From the NCBI GenBank assembly GCA_029263895.1, contig JARIDO010000028.1, forward strand, positions 1 to 64,000: 64,000 nucleotides of DNA, in the 5' to 3' direction. How positions within the stretch are numbered: position 1 is the stretch's first letter; each line of letters opens with the position of its first letter. The DNA is from Sporosarcina sp. (lineage in GTDB: Bacteria; Bacillota; Bacilli; Bacillales_A; Planococcaceae). The notes under the pieces are model-generated. The model saw only the letters and a list, made by a program, of their open reading frames with translations, did no database searches and was not told where the DNA came from. Positions 21,372 to 31,008 of the stretch are shown here, one piece after another. The position numbers were made by a program, and so were the translations under genes.

Positions 21372-23287
21372 ATACGGAAATCAACTCCCTTTCCTTCAAC
21401 CGATTGTGAAAGCTCTTTTTTCACAACTTTTTGTTCCTCTTTTTCAAAGGTTTTGAAGAAAACACCTGATAATTTGTATTCTGATAATTCTAATCCCTCT
21501 TTTAATGATTTCTGCAACGCAGAACCGATGTTCTTTAACGAGTCATCTGCATTGAAAACCGTTATTGACACTACACGATTTTGTACTTGCATATCAATAA
21601 CTGTTTCTTTTAATGATGCTAGATCTAAGTAGAAAAGAATACGAGCATAGTCAGGATCAATTTTACCGTCTGCTTTCATTCGTCCGTTCCACTCAAGCGT
21701 AGTATCCACACGCTTCCCAAAAAACTCTAATGGTACTTGCATGACTAATTGATGTTGCAACCCATTTTCACCTGATTGAAGTAACGGCCCATTCATTCTC
21801 ATCACAACATTTTCTGTTGCTTCACGTAAGCCAGGTGATATAACTTGCTGTTGTAATATTTCAAGTAATTGTGGTTTTAGTGATTCACTTAACCGTCCAA
21901 TATCTGTATCTCTCCCTAACAAGGCTGCTTCGTAGTTAACGCCTAGTCCCCGAAACACGCTCTGTAAGGCATCTTTCATCGCTCTGCCATCAATCGCAAC
22001 TGACACAAGTGTTTCTGCTGCTTCAACCATTTTTTGCACCGCTACATTCCCGGAACTTTCTGCTATTTTCATTAAATTCGTCATTTGACCAGACTGTTGT
22101 TGACCAATTAATGAAAGAAGTCGTTCTGTCGAAGATTCTGTAGTCGCTGTATGTTGAAATGGTGATGCAACCACTTGTTGAGCTGCTTGACGAAGCAACG
22201 CTTGATTTAACTCTCCAGTAAGTTTCGTTAACGTTTCGTTAGTTTGCGGAGCTTGTGAAGCACGATTGACGATTGCCATCAACTCATTTTTCTGTTGCGT
22301 ATTCATCTGCAAGTCCGATTGAATGGCAGCCTTTAGGTTTTCAAAGGGAATAGCAGTCTGCGTAGTTAAATTTGTTGTCATTTGACGTATTAACTCCATT
22401 AGCTGCTGAGCCGGTTGCTGATTTACTTGTCCATTTTGCAGCGGCATTTTAGGTAATCCCTCTGCATTACTCTGTAAAACGGTTTGAAGAACTTGCTGTA
22501 AATTTGCAAGAGAAGTCTTTTGCGGCAATAGCCCTGCATCCTTCAATAATTGTAACGCCGAAAACCTGTTTTCAGGTTGCTCCCCTTGATCTAACAATGT
22601 CAAAAACGCTTGTCCTAAAACAGCATTACTTGTCGCTTGTGTAAATGGTTTCGATACATTTTCTAAAGTCGTTAAGACGCTAGATTTGAGCTGATGAGTA
22701 AGTGCTAAGTCCAACATTAATGCATTTTTGAGTGCTGTTAAATTGGAATGCATACCTTCTCTTGCTTCAACACCGAGTAAAGATCGAAATAAATTTTCAT
22801 TTAAAGGCAACTTTAACTCCATTAGTTTTTGTATAGACTGCAATGCTTCACCACGCATTGCGATTGGAACATTTTTCAACAAGTTCGCGGCTTCAATTAA
22901 ATTTTCTCTAGACATCGGAATCTTATTTTGCACAACAAAATTTAACAATGCTTGCATTTCAGTAGTTTTAGGCAATTGCATCGCATCCATTAATCCTGCA
23001 AGTTGCTTACTCGTACCTTCAGATGCTTGCGTGGGGCCAGATATGATTTTCAATTGAAGTTCGGGTTCGACAGCCTTTACTTGAAAGTAATAGGAATCTC
23101 CAGCTTTCATCGGTACTTCTAATTTCGCTACCAGTTTTTGTCCTCCTATTTGAACTTCGGCCATTTGACCTGGATAGAGTTGCTTAACTTGACCATGAAA
23201 CATTTGCCCTTCTTTTAGCGCAGGTGGGCCGGTTTGTGGTGCATTCATCCCTTGGGGAGTAATCGATGTTAAATTGGATATCGTCAT
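21368..23287 (-). CDS. Large Gln-rich YlqG-like protein with FliK-like C-terminal region
   Basis: 639 aa, paired with ylqH; C-terminal QLVMQVPLEFFGKRVDTTLEWNGRMKADGKIDPDYARILFYLDLASLKETVIDMQVQNRVVSITVFN resembles the Flg_hook fold. Confidence 0.65.
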   Translation of the reverse strand: MTISNLTSITPQGMNAPQTGPPALKEGQMFHGQVKQLYPGQMAEVQIGGQKLVAKLEVPMKAGDSYYFQVKAVEPELQLKIISGPTQASEGTSKQLAGLMDAMQLPKTTEMQALLNFVVQNKIPMSRENLIEAANLLKNVPIAMRGEALQSIQKLMELKLPLNENLFRSLLGVEAREGMHSNLTALKNALMLDLALTHQLKSSVLTTLENVSKPFTQATSNAVLGQAFLTLLDQGEQPENRFSALQLLKDAGLLPQKTSLANLQQVLQTVLQSNAEGLPKMPLQNGQVNQQPAQQLMELIRQMTTNLTTQTAIPFENLKAAIQSDLQMNTQQKNELMAIVNRASQAPQTNETLTKLTGELNQALLRQAAQQVVASPFQHTATTESSTERLLSLIGQQQSGQMTNLMKIAESSGNVAVQKMVEAAETLVSVAIDGRAMKDALQSVFRGLGVNYEAALLGRDTDIGRLSESLKPQLLEILQQQVISPGLREATENVVMRMNGPLLQSGENGLQHQLVMQVPLEFFGKRVDTTLEWNGRMKADGKIDPDYARILFYLDLASLKETVIDMQVQNRVVSITVFNADDSLKNIGSALQKSLKEGLELSEYKLSGVFFKTFEKEEQKVVKKELSQSVEGKGVDFRI

Positions 23288-24064
23288 TTAACTTCCGCCT
23301 CTCTCGCTCATCGATTTAATTGGTTCAAAACTTTTTCTGTGATGTTGACAAAATCCATATTGTTTAAGTGCTTGTAAATGCTCTGCAGTACCGTAACCAG
23401 CATTTTGTTTAAAATTATAAAAAGGGTATTCTGTATGGAGCCCTTCCATTAGTCCATCTCGTACAGTTTTAGCTAGAATCGAAGCGGCTGCAACCGCTAA
23501 ACTTTTCGCATCAGCCTTTACGACGGATGCAGTTTGACAATTCAAGTCTAACGCCATTGCGTCAGCAATTACGAAATCCGGTTCAATCGATAAACCACGA
23601 ACCGCGTGCTCCATAGAATCTCGTGTCGCTACATAAATATTCATTTCATCAATCTTCTCTACAGATTGGATATGTACACAATAGGCAATTGCTATTCTTC
23701 TTATTTCATTAGCAAGACGTTCTCTTTCTTTTTTCGACACTGCTTTCGAATCATCTAACCCAATAATCGTAGTTGTTTCCACTGGCAGTATGACTGTTGC
23801 TGTCACGACAGGACCTGCTAAAGGCCCTCTACCTGCTTCGTCAACACCTGCAACCAATGCACCTTCAAACGGCGCATACGAGTTGTCAAAGTGTATTTTA
23901 TCCATATGATTTTGTTCAAGAAGTTTTTTCTGTGCGATTTTCTTCTGCCATCGAGCTAGCGCATTCTTAACACCTGTTCTCTCGTCTTTATTCAATTCAT
24001 TTATCCATGGGGAACCTTGTTCTTCAGTACGAAGTTTCTCAACAATTTCTTTTACTGTGAGCAT
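23288..24064 (-). CDS. rnhB: Ribonuclease HII
   Basis: VAGVDEAGRGPLAGPVVTATVIL. Confidence 0.96.
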   Translation of the reverse strand: MLTVKEIVEKLRTEEQGSPWINELNKDERTGVKNALARWQKKIAQKKLLEQNHMDKIHFDNSYAPFEGALVAGVDEAGRGPLAGPVVTATVILPVETTTIIGLDDSKAVSKKERERLANEIRRIAIAYCVHIQSVEKIDEMNIYVATRDSMEHAVRGLSIEPDFVIADAMALDLNCQTASVVKADAKSLAVAAASILAKTVRDGLMEGLHTEYPFYNFKQNAGYGTAEHLQALKQYGFCQHHRKSFEPIKSMSERGGS

Positions 24065-24154
24065 TTATATCACCTTTCAATACATTCGCTTTATCTATTG
24101 ATTCTTCATAGTATTATATCGGTTGAATTACTCGCTTTTCGACCGTTCAAGAAA

Positions 24155-24200
24155 GAAAGACCGATAGCAAGGATTATGTACCCTTTTTGCTACCGGTCAT
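24155..24200 (-). terminator. Terminator after rbgA
   Basis: GACCGGTAGCAA...TTGCTATCGGTC on minus strand followed by TTTCTTTCTT. Confidence 0.75.
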
Positions 24201-24205
24201 CTATC

Positions 24206-25060
24206 TCAATGTTGTTGTGCAGTAAAATCGAAAGTCAATCTACCCAAATACTCGTTTCGTATATCTCTAACAATTAACTCAGCAACTTTGTCATAGTCAA
24301 CTTCTCCGCCGCTGGCATATACTTTTCGAAGTGCTCCGATTTGATCAAACACAACTCGAATATCTTCTCCGACTGTCGACATGCCATAACGTTCTTCAAG
24401 TCGACTTGGATAATTCGCTTCTAAAAAGCGTAGTCCATAGACAGCCAAATCCTCCATATTTACAATGGAATCTTTAATAGCGCCTGTTAAAGCGAGTTTA
24501 TAGCCTGCTTCTTTATCCTCGAATTTTGGCCATAAAATACCTGGTGTATCTAGCAGCTCCAATTCTTTTTCAAACTTGATCCATTGCTGTGCTTTTGTAA
24601 CCCCAGGTGTATTACCCGTTTTCGCAATATTTTTCTTTGCTAAGCGATTGATTAGCGTTGACTTACCTACGTTAGGAATCCCGACTATCATTGCACGTAT
24701 TGCACCAGGTCGAATCCCTCTCTTACGCATCCGCTCGATTTTAGGCGCTAATATTTCTTTAGCTACTTTTGTAACTGTTTGTAACCCTTTACCTTCAAAC
24801 GAATTAATGGCTACTGCGCGAATTCCTTGTGCATCAAAATAACTTATCCATCTTGCAGTTTCAACATCATCGGCAAGATCCATCTTATTCAAAATGACAA
24901 GTCGAGGTTTCTGATGAATCACTTCATCAATCATCGGATTTCTAGAAGACAACGGCAGTCGTGCATCGATAAGTTCAAAAACAATATCGACTAATTTTAA
25001 TTGCTCAGTCACTTCGCGACGTGCTTTAGCCATATGGCCTGGAAACCATTGAATGGTCAT
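24206..25060 (-). CDS. rbgA: Ribosome biogenesis GTPase RbgA (YlqF)
   Basis: [40 protein letters not shown]; circularly permuted GTPase motifs. Confidence 0.96.
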   Translation of the reverse strand: MTIQWFPGHMAKARREVTEQLKLVDIVFELIDARLPLSSRNPMIDEVIHQKPRLVILNKMDLADDVETARWISYFDAQGIRAVAINSFEGKGLQTVTKVAKEILAPKIERMRKRGIRPGAIRAMIVGIPNVGKSTLINRLAKKNIAKTGNTPGVTKAQQWIKFEKELELLDTPGILWPKFEDKEAGYKLALTGAIKDSIVNMEDLAVYGLRFLEANYPSRLEERYGMSTVGEDIRVVFDQIGALRKVYASGGEVDYDKVAELIVRDIRNEYLGRLTFDFTAQQH

Positions 25061-25075
25061 ATTTTCAACTCCTAG

Positions 25076-25633
25076 TTATTTCACTATCCTTATTCCATTG
25101 AGTGGCCAAAAAACCACTTTTGTACTACCTATAATTTCATCGATAGGTACTACTCCAATAACCCTAGAATCTTTACTTTCCCTACGATTATCTCCAAGAA
25201 CAAAGACAGTTCCTGCAGGCACAGTCTTCCTGTCAATTTTATCTTCAAGTGTAAAGTTCTCTGTTAAGAGACTCCCTGGAACTTCAGCTTTATTTTCCAC
25301 TAAATAAGGTTCTTCATAGGCTTTGCCATTAATAAATAGGACATCATCCTTATATTCAATTTCATCGCCCGGCAAACCAATTACACGTTTAATAAAATCT
25401 TTTTGTTCCTCTGCATGAAAGACAATAATATCAAAGCGGTCAGGTTCTCCGATTGTATAACCAATCTTATTGACAATCATATGGTCAAGATTATCTAGCG
25501 TTGGCAACATGGATTCACCATCAACAACAATTGGTGTGAAAAAGAAAACTCGTATAATTGCAGCAAGACCTAATGCAATCAATAACGCTTTTATCCATTC
25601 CCAAATTTCATTTTTCTTTTTCTTTTCGTTCAT
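25076..25633 (-). CDS. lepB: Signal peptidase I
   Basis: VDGESMLPTL, DRFDIIVF, FIKRVIGLPGDEIEYKD, VLGDNRRESKDSR. Confidence 0.95.
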   Translation of the reverse strand: MNEKKKKNEIWEWIKALLIALGLAAIIRVFFFTPIVVDGESMLPTLDNLDHMIVNKIGYTIGEPDRFDIIVFHAEEQKDFIKRVIGLPGDEIEYKDDVLFINGKAYEEPYLVENKAEVPGSLLTENFTLEDKIDRKTVPAGTVFVLGDNRRESKDSRVIGVVPIDEIIGSTKVVFWPLNGIRIVK

Positions 25634-25691
25634 CGACTAAACCTCCTGACTAGCTCTGTTCTTATTGTACAGTTTATTCATATTCTAGGCA

Positions 25692-25723
25692 AAAAGAAAG
25701 GAGGCCGTTGTAATGGCCCCCTC
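25692..25723 (-). terminator. Terminator after rplS
   Basis: GGGGGCC-attacaac-GGCCTCC followed by TTTCTTTTT on minus strand. Confidence 0.8.
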
Positions 25724-25730
25724 GACTTTT

Positions 25731-26072
25731 TTATCGAATTTCTTTGATACGTGCAGCTTTTCCACGAAGACTGCGAAGATAGTACAATTTCGCACGGCGG
25801 ACTTTACCACGACGGATTACTTCTAGTTTAACGATTTTCGGTGTGTGTACAGGGAATGTACGTTCAACGCCAACACCATTAGAGATTTTACGGACAGTGA
25901 ATGTTTCACTGATTCCGCCTCCACGACGCTTAATGACAACACCTTCGAATAATTGGATACGCTCACGCGTTCCTTCAACGATTTTCACGTGCAAACGAAC
26001 TGTGTCTCCTGCACGGAATGATGGATGATCTTCACGAAGTTGACCCTTCGTAATTTCTGTAATAATGTTCAT
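25731..26072 (-). CDS. rplS: 50S ribosomal protein L19
   Basis: [55 protein letters not shown]. Confidence 0.97.
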   Translation of the reverse strand: MNIITEITKGQLREDHPSFRAGDTVRLHVKIVEGTRERIQLFEGVVIKRRGGGISETFTVRKISNGVGVERTFPVHTPKIVKLEVIRRGKVRRAKLYYLRSLRGKAARIKEIR

Positions 26073-26085
26073 CTTTTTCTCTCCT

Positions 26086-26159
26086 TCTCCACAGATGCTC
26101 TTGCACGTTTTTCATTTGCAGCGGAACATCAGTCAGTATGTACTTTACATAGAAGTACA
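26086..26159 (-). ncRNA. Candidate L19 leader (5' UTR autoregulatory structure)
   Basis: Minus strand between a promoter and the rplS RBS: ATGTACTT-ctatgta-AAGTACAT hairpin, then GATGTTC...TGCA...TGCA...GAGCATC stem; position matches the known Bacillales L19 leader. Confidence 0.6.
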
Positions 26160-26165
26160 TAGTAG

Positions 26166-26194
26166 ATTTTAACACATCGCACATTACGACGCAA
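26166..26194 (-). promoter_or_regulatory. Putative sigma-A promoter for rplS
   Basis: Minus strand TTGCGT-17 nt-TAAAAT (-35 at 26189-26194, -10 at 26166-26171). Confidence 0.6.
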
Positions 26195-26206
26195 GCCATG
26201 CTAGCA

Positions 26207-26947
26207 TTATTTTTCTCGCTTAGCTAACTGTTTTAAAAAGTCGCTTTGATGAGCTGTTAATGTTGCATTTTTTAATAAGTCCGGTCGCCGCTCATACGTC
26301 CGAAGCAACGATTGTTCTTGTCGCCACTTTTCGACATTCCCATGGTTCCCTGACAGCAATACATCTGGTACTTTTAAACCTTTAAAATCCGATGGTCTTG
26401 TATATTGTGGATGTTCTAACAAGCCAGTTGAAAAAGAGTCCAAGACAGGGGATTCTGCATTCCCTAAAACGTTTGGAAGCAATCTTACAACACTATCAAT
26501 GATTGCCATCGACGCAATTTCTCCACCCGTCAACACAAAATCTCCTAACGATAATTCATCCGTTACAAGATGTTGTCGAATACGTTCATCATAACCTTCG
26601 TAATGACCACATATAAAGACTAAATGTTCTTCATTCGCAAGTTCTTCTGCTTTTTTCTGATCGAAACGTTGTCCTTGTGGACACAGTAGAATGACGCGGG
26701 GTTTATTAGCAGCACCTTTAGTAATTGACTCGACTGCCGCAAAGATAGGCTCTGGCTTTAATACCATTCCTGCACCACCACCATATGGGTAGTCATCTAC
26801 TTTATGATGTTTATTTGTTGAGAATTCTCTAAAATCAGTGACGTGAAAAGAAACGGCATCATTTTCTTGCGCTTTTTTCATTATCGATGAATGAAGAACT
26901 CCTTCGAACATTGAAGGAAATAATGAAAGCACATCAATTTTCATCAT
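26207..26947 (-). CDS. trmD: tRNA (guanine37-N1)-methyltransferase TrmD
   Basis: [55 protein letters not shown]. Confidence 0.97.
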   Translation of the reverse strand: MMKIDVLSLFPSMFEGVLHSSIMKKAQENDAVSFHVTDFREFSTNKHHKVDDYPYGGGAGMVLKPEPIFAAVESITKGAANKPRVILLCPQGQRFDQKKAEELANEEHLVFICGHYEGYDERIRQHLVTDELSLGDFVLTGGEIASMAIIDSVVRLLPNVLGNAESPVLDSFSTGLLEHPQYTRPSDFKGLKVPDVLLSGNHGNVEKWRQEQSLLRTYERRPDLLKNATLTAHQSDFLKQLAKREK

Positions 26948-27459
26948 GAAAGAAGTCCGTCCATTGGATCGATGATGATCTTCTTCTCATCAATATCAAT
27001 TTCTTTAACGATTTCTTCGATATAAGGAATATAATGTTGTTTACCTGTCTTCGGTGTTACGGTCCAAACGTCGTTTGCACCCGTCTCAAGTATTTCGGAT
27101 ACTTGGCCAAGTTCTACACCATCTGTCGTAAATACAGTACACCCAACGATTTCATGATAATAAAATTCATTGTCATCGAGCTCCCCTAATTCTTTTTCAG
27201 AAATCATCAAAATACCATCACGATATTTTTCGACCTCTTGAATTCCAAAATGGTTCTCGAATGTTAACAAGTCAAAATTTTTATGTTGTCGATGACTTTC
27301 GACTGTTAAATAAGTAGGTGTCTTACTCTCTGGCATGAACAAAGCTAGTCTACTGCCAACTGCATAACGTTCCTCTGGAAAATGAGTTCGTGAGATAACG
27401 CGAACTTCTCCTTTGATGCCGTGGGTATTAACAATCTTCCCAACATTAAACCATTGCAT
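26944..27459 (-). CDS. rimM: Ribosome maturation factor RimM
   Basis: [21 protein letters not shown]-terminal [27 protein letters not shown]. Confidence 0.95.
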   Translation of the reverse strand: MQWFNVGKIVNTHGIKGEVRVISRTHFPEERYAVGSRLALFMPESKTPTYLTVESHRQHKNFDLLTFENHFGIQEVEKYRDGILMISEKELGELDDNEFYYHEIVGCTVFTTDGVELGQVSEILETGANDVWTVTPKTGKQHYIPYIEEIVKEIDIDEKKIIIDPMDGLLS

Positions 27460-27559
27460 GTTTCCTTACCTCCTTGAACTAAATTTAGCTTTACATATAT
27501 TTTTTGAGAACTTTAACGTTCAAAAAAGAGGAAGGAACAGTTGCTCCTTCCTCTTCTTA

Positions 27560-27793
27560 TCAATCAACGATATCGATAAATACACGTTTACCGTGGTGGC
27601 TTCCTGCTGCTGAATAAACAATCGTGCGTATCGCTTTCGCCACACGTCCTTGCTTCCCGATAACTTTACCCATATCTTCGGGATTTACGGATAGCTTATA
27701 GATGACTCGATTATCCAGTTCATCTAACGTTACCCGGACATCGCCGGGGTAATCGACTAACGGTTTAACAATCGTTTCAATCAGCTGCTTCAT
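27560..27793 (-). CDS. khpA: KH-domain RNA-binding protein KhpA (YlqC)
   Basis: 77 aa, VNPEDMGKVIGKQGRVAKAIRTIVYSAAG. Confidence 0.93.
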   Translation of the reverse strand: MKQLIETIVKPLVDYPGDVRVTLDELDNRVIYKLSVNPEDMGKVIGKQGRVAKAIRTIVYSAAGSHHGKRVFIDIVD

Positions 27794-27808
27794 GGAGACC
27801 CCTCCTGA

Positions 27809-28081
27809 TTATTTACTGTGTTTAGCGTTATGGAATTTTTCCATGATGCCTTGTTCAGAAAACAGGTTACGGACTGTATCAGATGGCTTTGCGCCATCTT
27901 GAAGCCATTTCAAAGCAGCTTCTTCGTTAATTTTTACTTCAGCTGGTTTTGTTAATGGATTGTAAGTACCAACTGTTTCAATTTGACGACCATCACGTGG
28001 TGAACGTGAATCTGCTACAACAATACGATAAAAAGGAGATCTTTTTGCTCCCATACGTTTAAGACGAATTTTTACTGACAT
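27809..28081 (-). CDS. rpsP: 30S ribosomal protein S16
   Basis: [32 protein letters not shown]. Start reset to the ATG at 28081; the track start is a GTG inside the RBS region. Confidence 0.97.
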   Translation of the reverse strand: MSVKIRLKRMGAKRSPFYRIVVADSRSPRDGRQIETVGTYNPLTKPAEVKINEEAALKWLQDGAKPSDTVRNLFSEQGIMEKFHNAKHSK

Positions 28082-28119
28082 TTTTACTTGCACCTCCGAA
28101 TAGTTTCACACAAGATAGT

Positions 28120-28148
28120 ATATTATCAAGCTTTCTTATGTTTGTAAA
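28120..28148 (-). promoter_or_regulatory. Putative sigma-A promoter for rpsP
   Basis: Minus strand TTTACA-17 nt-TAATAT (-35 at 28143-28148, -10 at 28120-28125). Confidence 0.6.
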
Positions 28149-28193
28149 GTGTTTTTTCTTAACAGCTTAAATTTCTTAGTAAAAACAACTGTT

Positions 28194-29549
28194 TTAGTTG
28201 AAAAAAGAATCGAATCCAGGCATCTTCATTTTCTTTTTACCTTTACTCTGCATGCCTGTCATTTGCTTCATCATTTTCTTCATATCCTCAAATTGTTTCA
28301 ATAACCGATTTACTTCTTGGATAGATGTACCCGAACCTTTTGCAATTCGCTTTCGACGGTTTGCGTTAATGATGTCTGGAGTAACACGTTCTTGCTTTGT
28401 CATCGAATGGATAACAGCTTCTACACGACCCATCTGTCCTTCATCCACTTTTGCACTATCAAGACCTTTGATCTTATTAGCTCCTGGCATCATCTTCAAT
28501 ATTTCATCAAGAGGACCCATTTTTTTAACTTGTTGGAGTTGGTCTAGAAAATCATCAAGGGTAAAGCTTTGCGTGCGAATTTTCTGTTCAAGTTCCTTCG
28601 CTTTTTCTTCATCGACATTTTCTTGTGCTTTCTCTATTAGAGACATCACATCGCCCATGCCTAGAATTCTTGAAGCCATTCTCTCTGGATGGAATGGTTC
28701 AAGGGCATCCATCTTCTCACCCATACCAACGAACTTAATTGGCTTTTGAGTGACTGATCGAATTGATAAGGCCGCTCCACCGCGCGTGTCACCGTCTAAT
28801 TTGGTTAAGACAACCCCAGTGATACCCACTACATCATCAAAGCTCTTAGCGACGTTTACAGCATCCTGACCGGTCATTGCATCAACGACAAGGAATATTT
28901 CATCCGGCTTTGATAATTCCATTATGTCTTTAAGTTCTTGCATGAGTGTCTCATCGACATGCAATCGACCTGCCGTATCAATGATGACTACATCATGATG
29001 TTCTTTTTCTGCTTCTTGTAGTGCTTGACGAACAATCTCAACAGGGGATACTTCCGTTCCTAATGCAAATACCGGTACAGTCAATTGCTTTCCTACAGTT
29101 TCTAATTGTTGAATAGCAGCAGGTCGGTAGACGTCCGCTGCAACAAGTAATGGCTTTTTATTATGTTTTTTCCGTAAAAGTGTAGCTAATTTACCAGTTG
29201 TCGTTGTTTTACCTGCTCCTTGTAAACCAACCATCATAATAACAGTAGGCGCTTTGCGCGCAAATTGAATAGGATTTTGCTCTCCACCCATTAAATTTGT
29301 AAGCTCATCTTTAACAATTTTCACAACTTGCTGACCTGGCGTTAAACTTTTCATAACATCCTGACCGACTGCGCGTTCACTTACTACTTTTACAAACTCT
29401 TTGACGACCTTTAAGTTAACGTCCGCTTCAATTAGTGCAAAACGGACTTCTCGCATCATTTCTTTGACGTCTGTGTCGTTAATCTTACCTTTACCTGTTA
29501 TCTTTTGAAGCGTCCCTTGCAGGCGCTCTGCCAATCCTTCAAAAGCCAT
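28194..29549 (-). CDS. ffh: Signal recognition particle GTPase Ffh
   Basis: MAFEGLAERLQGTLQKITGKGKI; GLQGAGKTTTTGKLA; Met-rich M domain. Confidence 0.97.
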   Translation of the reverse strand: MAFEGLAERLQGTLQKITGKGKINDTDVKEMMREVRFALIEADVNLKVVKEFVKVVSERAVGQDVMKSLTPGQQVVKIVKDELTNLMGGEQNPIQFARKAPTVIMMVGLQGAGKTTTTGKLATLLRKKHNKKPLLVAADVYRPAAIQQLETVGKQLTVPVFALGTEVSPVEIVRQALQEAEKEHHDVVIIDTAGRLHVDETLMQELKDIMELSKPDEIFLVVDAMTGQDAVNVAKSFDDVVGITGVVLTKLDGDTRGGAALSIRSVTQKPIKFVGMGEKMDALEPFHPERMASRILGMGDVMSLIEKAQENVDEEKAKELEQKIRTQSFTLDDFLDQLQQVKKMGPLDEILKMMPGANKIKGLDSAKVDEGQMGRVEAVIHSMTKQERVTPDIINANRRKRIAKGSGTSIQEVNRLLKQFEDMKKMMKQMTGMQSKGKKKMKMPGFDSFFN

Positions 29550-29561
29550 GCATTGAACCTC

Positions 29562-29897
29562 CTATTCACGATCTTTTAGTTCATTTAATAAGTTTTTCAA
29601 CTTAGTTGTATGCTCATCAGATCCCGTCATTAGCTGTTCCAGCTGCTCGACAATTTCAATGCGTTGTTGAAACTTATCAAACAGATTTAACTTTTTCTCA
29701 TAATCCTCTAGCATTGTCTCAGTTCGGCGAACATTATCATATACCGCTTGACGTGAAACGCCGTACTCTTCAGCAATCTCACCTAATGACAAGTCCTCTA
29801 AATAATAGAGTTGCATATATTGCCTCTGCTTGTCAGTTAAAAGTGACTGATAGAAATCAAAGAGGAAATTAATACGTGTTGTTTTTTCGAGCATCAT
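29562..29897 (-). CDS. ylxM: SRP-associated DNA-binding protein YlxM
   Basis: [42 protein letters not shown]; upstream of ffh. Confidence 0.94.
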   Translation of the reverse strand: MMLEKTTRINFLFDFYQSLLTDKQRQYMQLYYLEDLSLGEIAEEYGVSRQAVYDNVRRTETMLEDYEKKLNLFDKFQQRIEIVEQLEQLMTGSDEHTTKLKNLLNELKDRE

Positions 29898-30001
29898 ACG
29901 TTTTGTCTCCTCGCTTGGTTCTTCTAACTCATCTTAGTATGACGCTACTACTCCGTCAAGTAAAATTACTTGTCTTTCATTCGAGAGCGTAAATTCACTT
30001 T

Positions 30002-30994
30002 TTAGTTATCCTGTTCCTGCTCAAGTCCATCTGCAAACAAGCCATACACATATTTTTCAGGATCAAATGGTTGAAGGTCATCTACGCCTTCACCAAGACC
30101 TACAAATTTAACGGGTATTTTTAATTTATTGCGAATGGCCAACACAATACCACCCTTTGCAGTTCCATCTAATTTTGTTAGCACGATACCTGTTACATTC
30201 GTTGCTTCTTTAAATGTTTGCGCCTGCACTAATGCATTTTGTCCGGTAGTGGCGTCAAGCGCAAGTAGTACTTCATGAGGAGCACCTGCTACTTCGTTGC
30301 CTATCACTCGATGTACTTTTTCAAGTTCATTCATCAAGTTAACTTTATTCTGCAGACGTCCAGCAGTGTCACATATCAAGACATCTACTTTGCGGTTTTT
30401 AGCAGCGCGAATCGCATCATACATCACAGCAGCTGGATCAGATCCCTCTGATTGTCGAATTACTTCAACACCTGCACGTTCACCCCAAACGACTAGTTGA
30501 TCAATTGCGCCTGCTCGGAATGTATCCCCAGCAGCAAGCATAACTGATTTCCCTTCATTCATGAGACGGGCAGCAAGCTTACCAATTGTCGTCGTCTTTC
30601 CAACACCATTGACACCGACCATCAGAATGACAGTTGGTCCTTCTTGTTGTAGCGCTAGAGTATTATCTAATTGTTCACCGGCTCGATAAATTTCAACTAA
30701 CTTTTCTGAGATGATTGATTGTATTCCGGCTGTATCTTTAATATTTCTCCGTTGTACTTCAATCTTCAATACCTCTATTAGTTCCATTACTGTCTCAAAG
30801 CCAACATCAGCTTGTAAAAGTAATTCCTCTAATTCTTCAAAGAATTCTTCATCAACTTCTCGAAAACGCGCAACAAGATCATTCACTTTAGATGTAAACT
30901 GATTGCGTGTTTTTGACAATCCGTCTTTAAACTTTTCCGTTACACCTTCATTTGTACCGGACATCTTTTCTTTGATTTTCTTAAAAAAAGACAT
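30002..30994 (-). CDS. ftsY: SRP receptor FtsY
   Basis: [13 protein letters not shown]...; [21 protein letters not shown]-terminal [22 protein letters not shown]. Confidence 0.97.
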   Translation of the reverse strand: MSFFKKIKEKMSGTNEGVTEKFKDGLSKTRNQFTSKVNDLVARFREVDEEFFEELEELLLQADVGFETVMELIEVLKIEVQRRNIKDTAGIQSIISEKLVEIYRAGEQLDNTLALQQEGPTVILMVGVNGVGKTTTIGKLAARLMNEGKSVMLAAGDTFRAGAIDQLVVWGERAGVEVIRQSEGSDPAAVMYDAIRAAKNRKVDVLICDTAGRLQNKVNLMNELEKVHRVIGNEVAGAPHEVLLALDATTGQNALVQAQTFKEATNVTGIVLTKLDGTAKGGIVLAIRNKLKIPVKFVGLGEGVDDLQPFDPEKYVYGLFADGLEQEQDN

Positions 30995-31008
30995 GTGTAG
31001 CAACCCCT

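Noticed and set aside
28198-28749. 183-aa plus-strand ORF opposite ffh
   Set aside because: Antisense shadow of the ffh M domain; no RBS or recognisable family.
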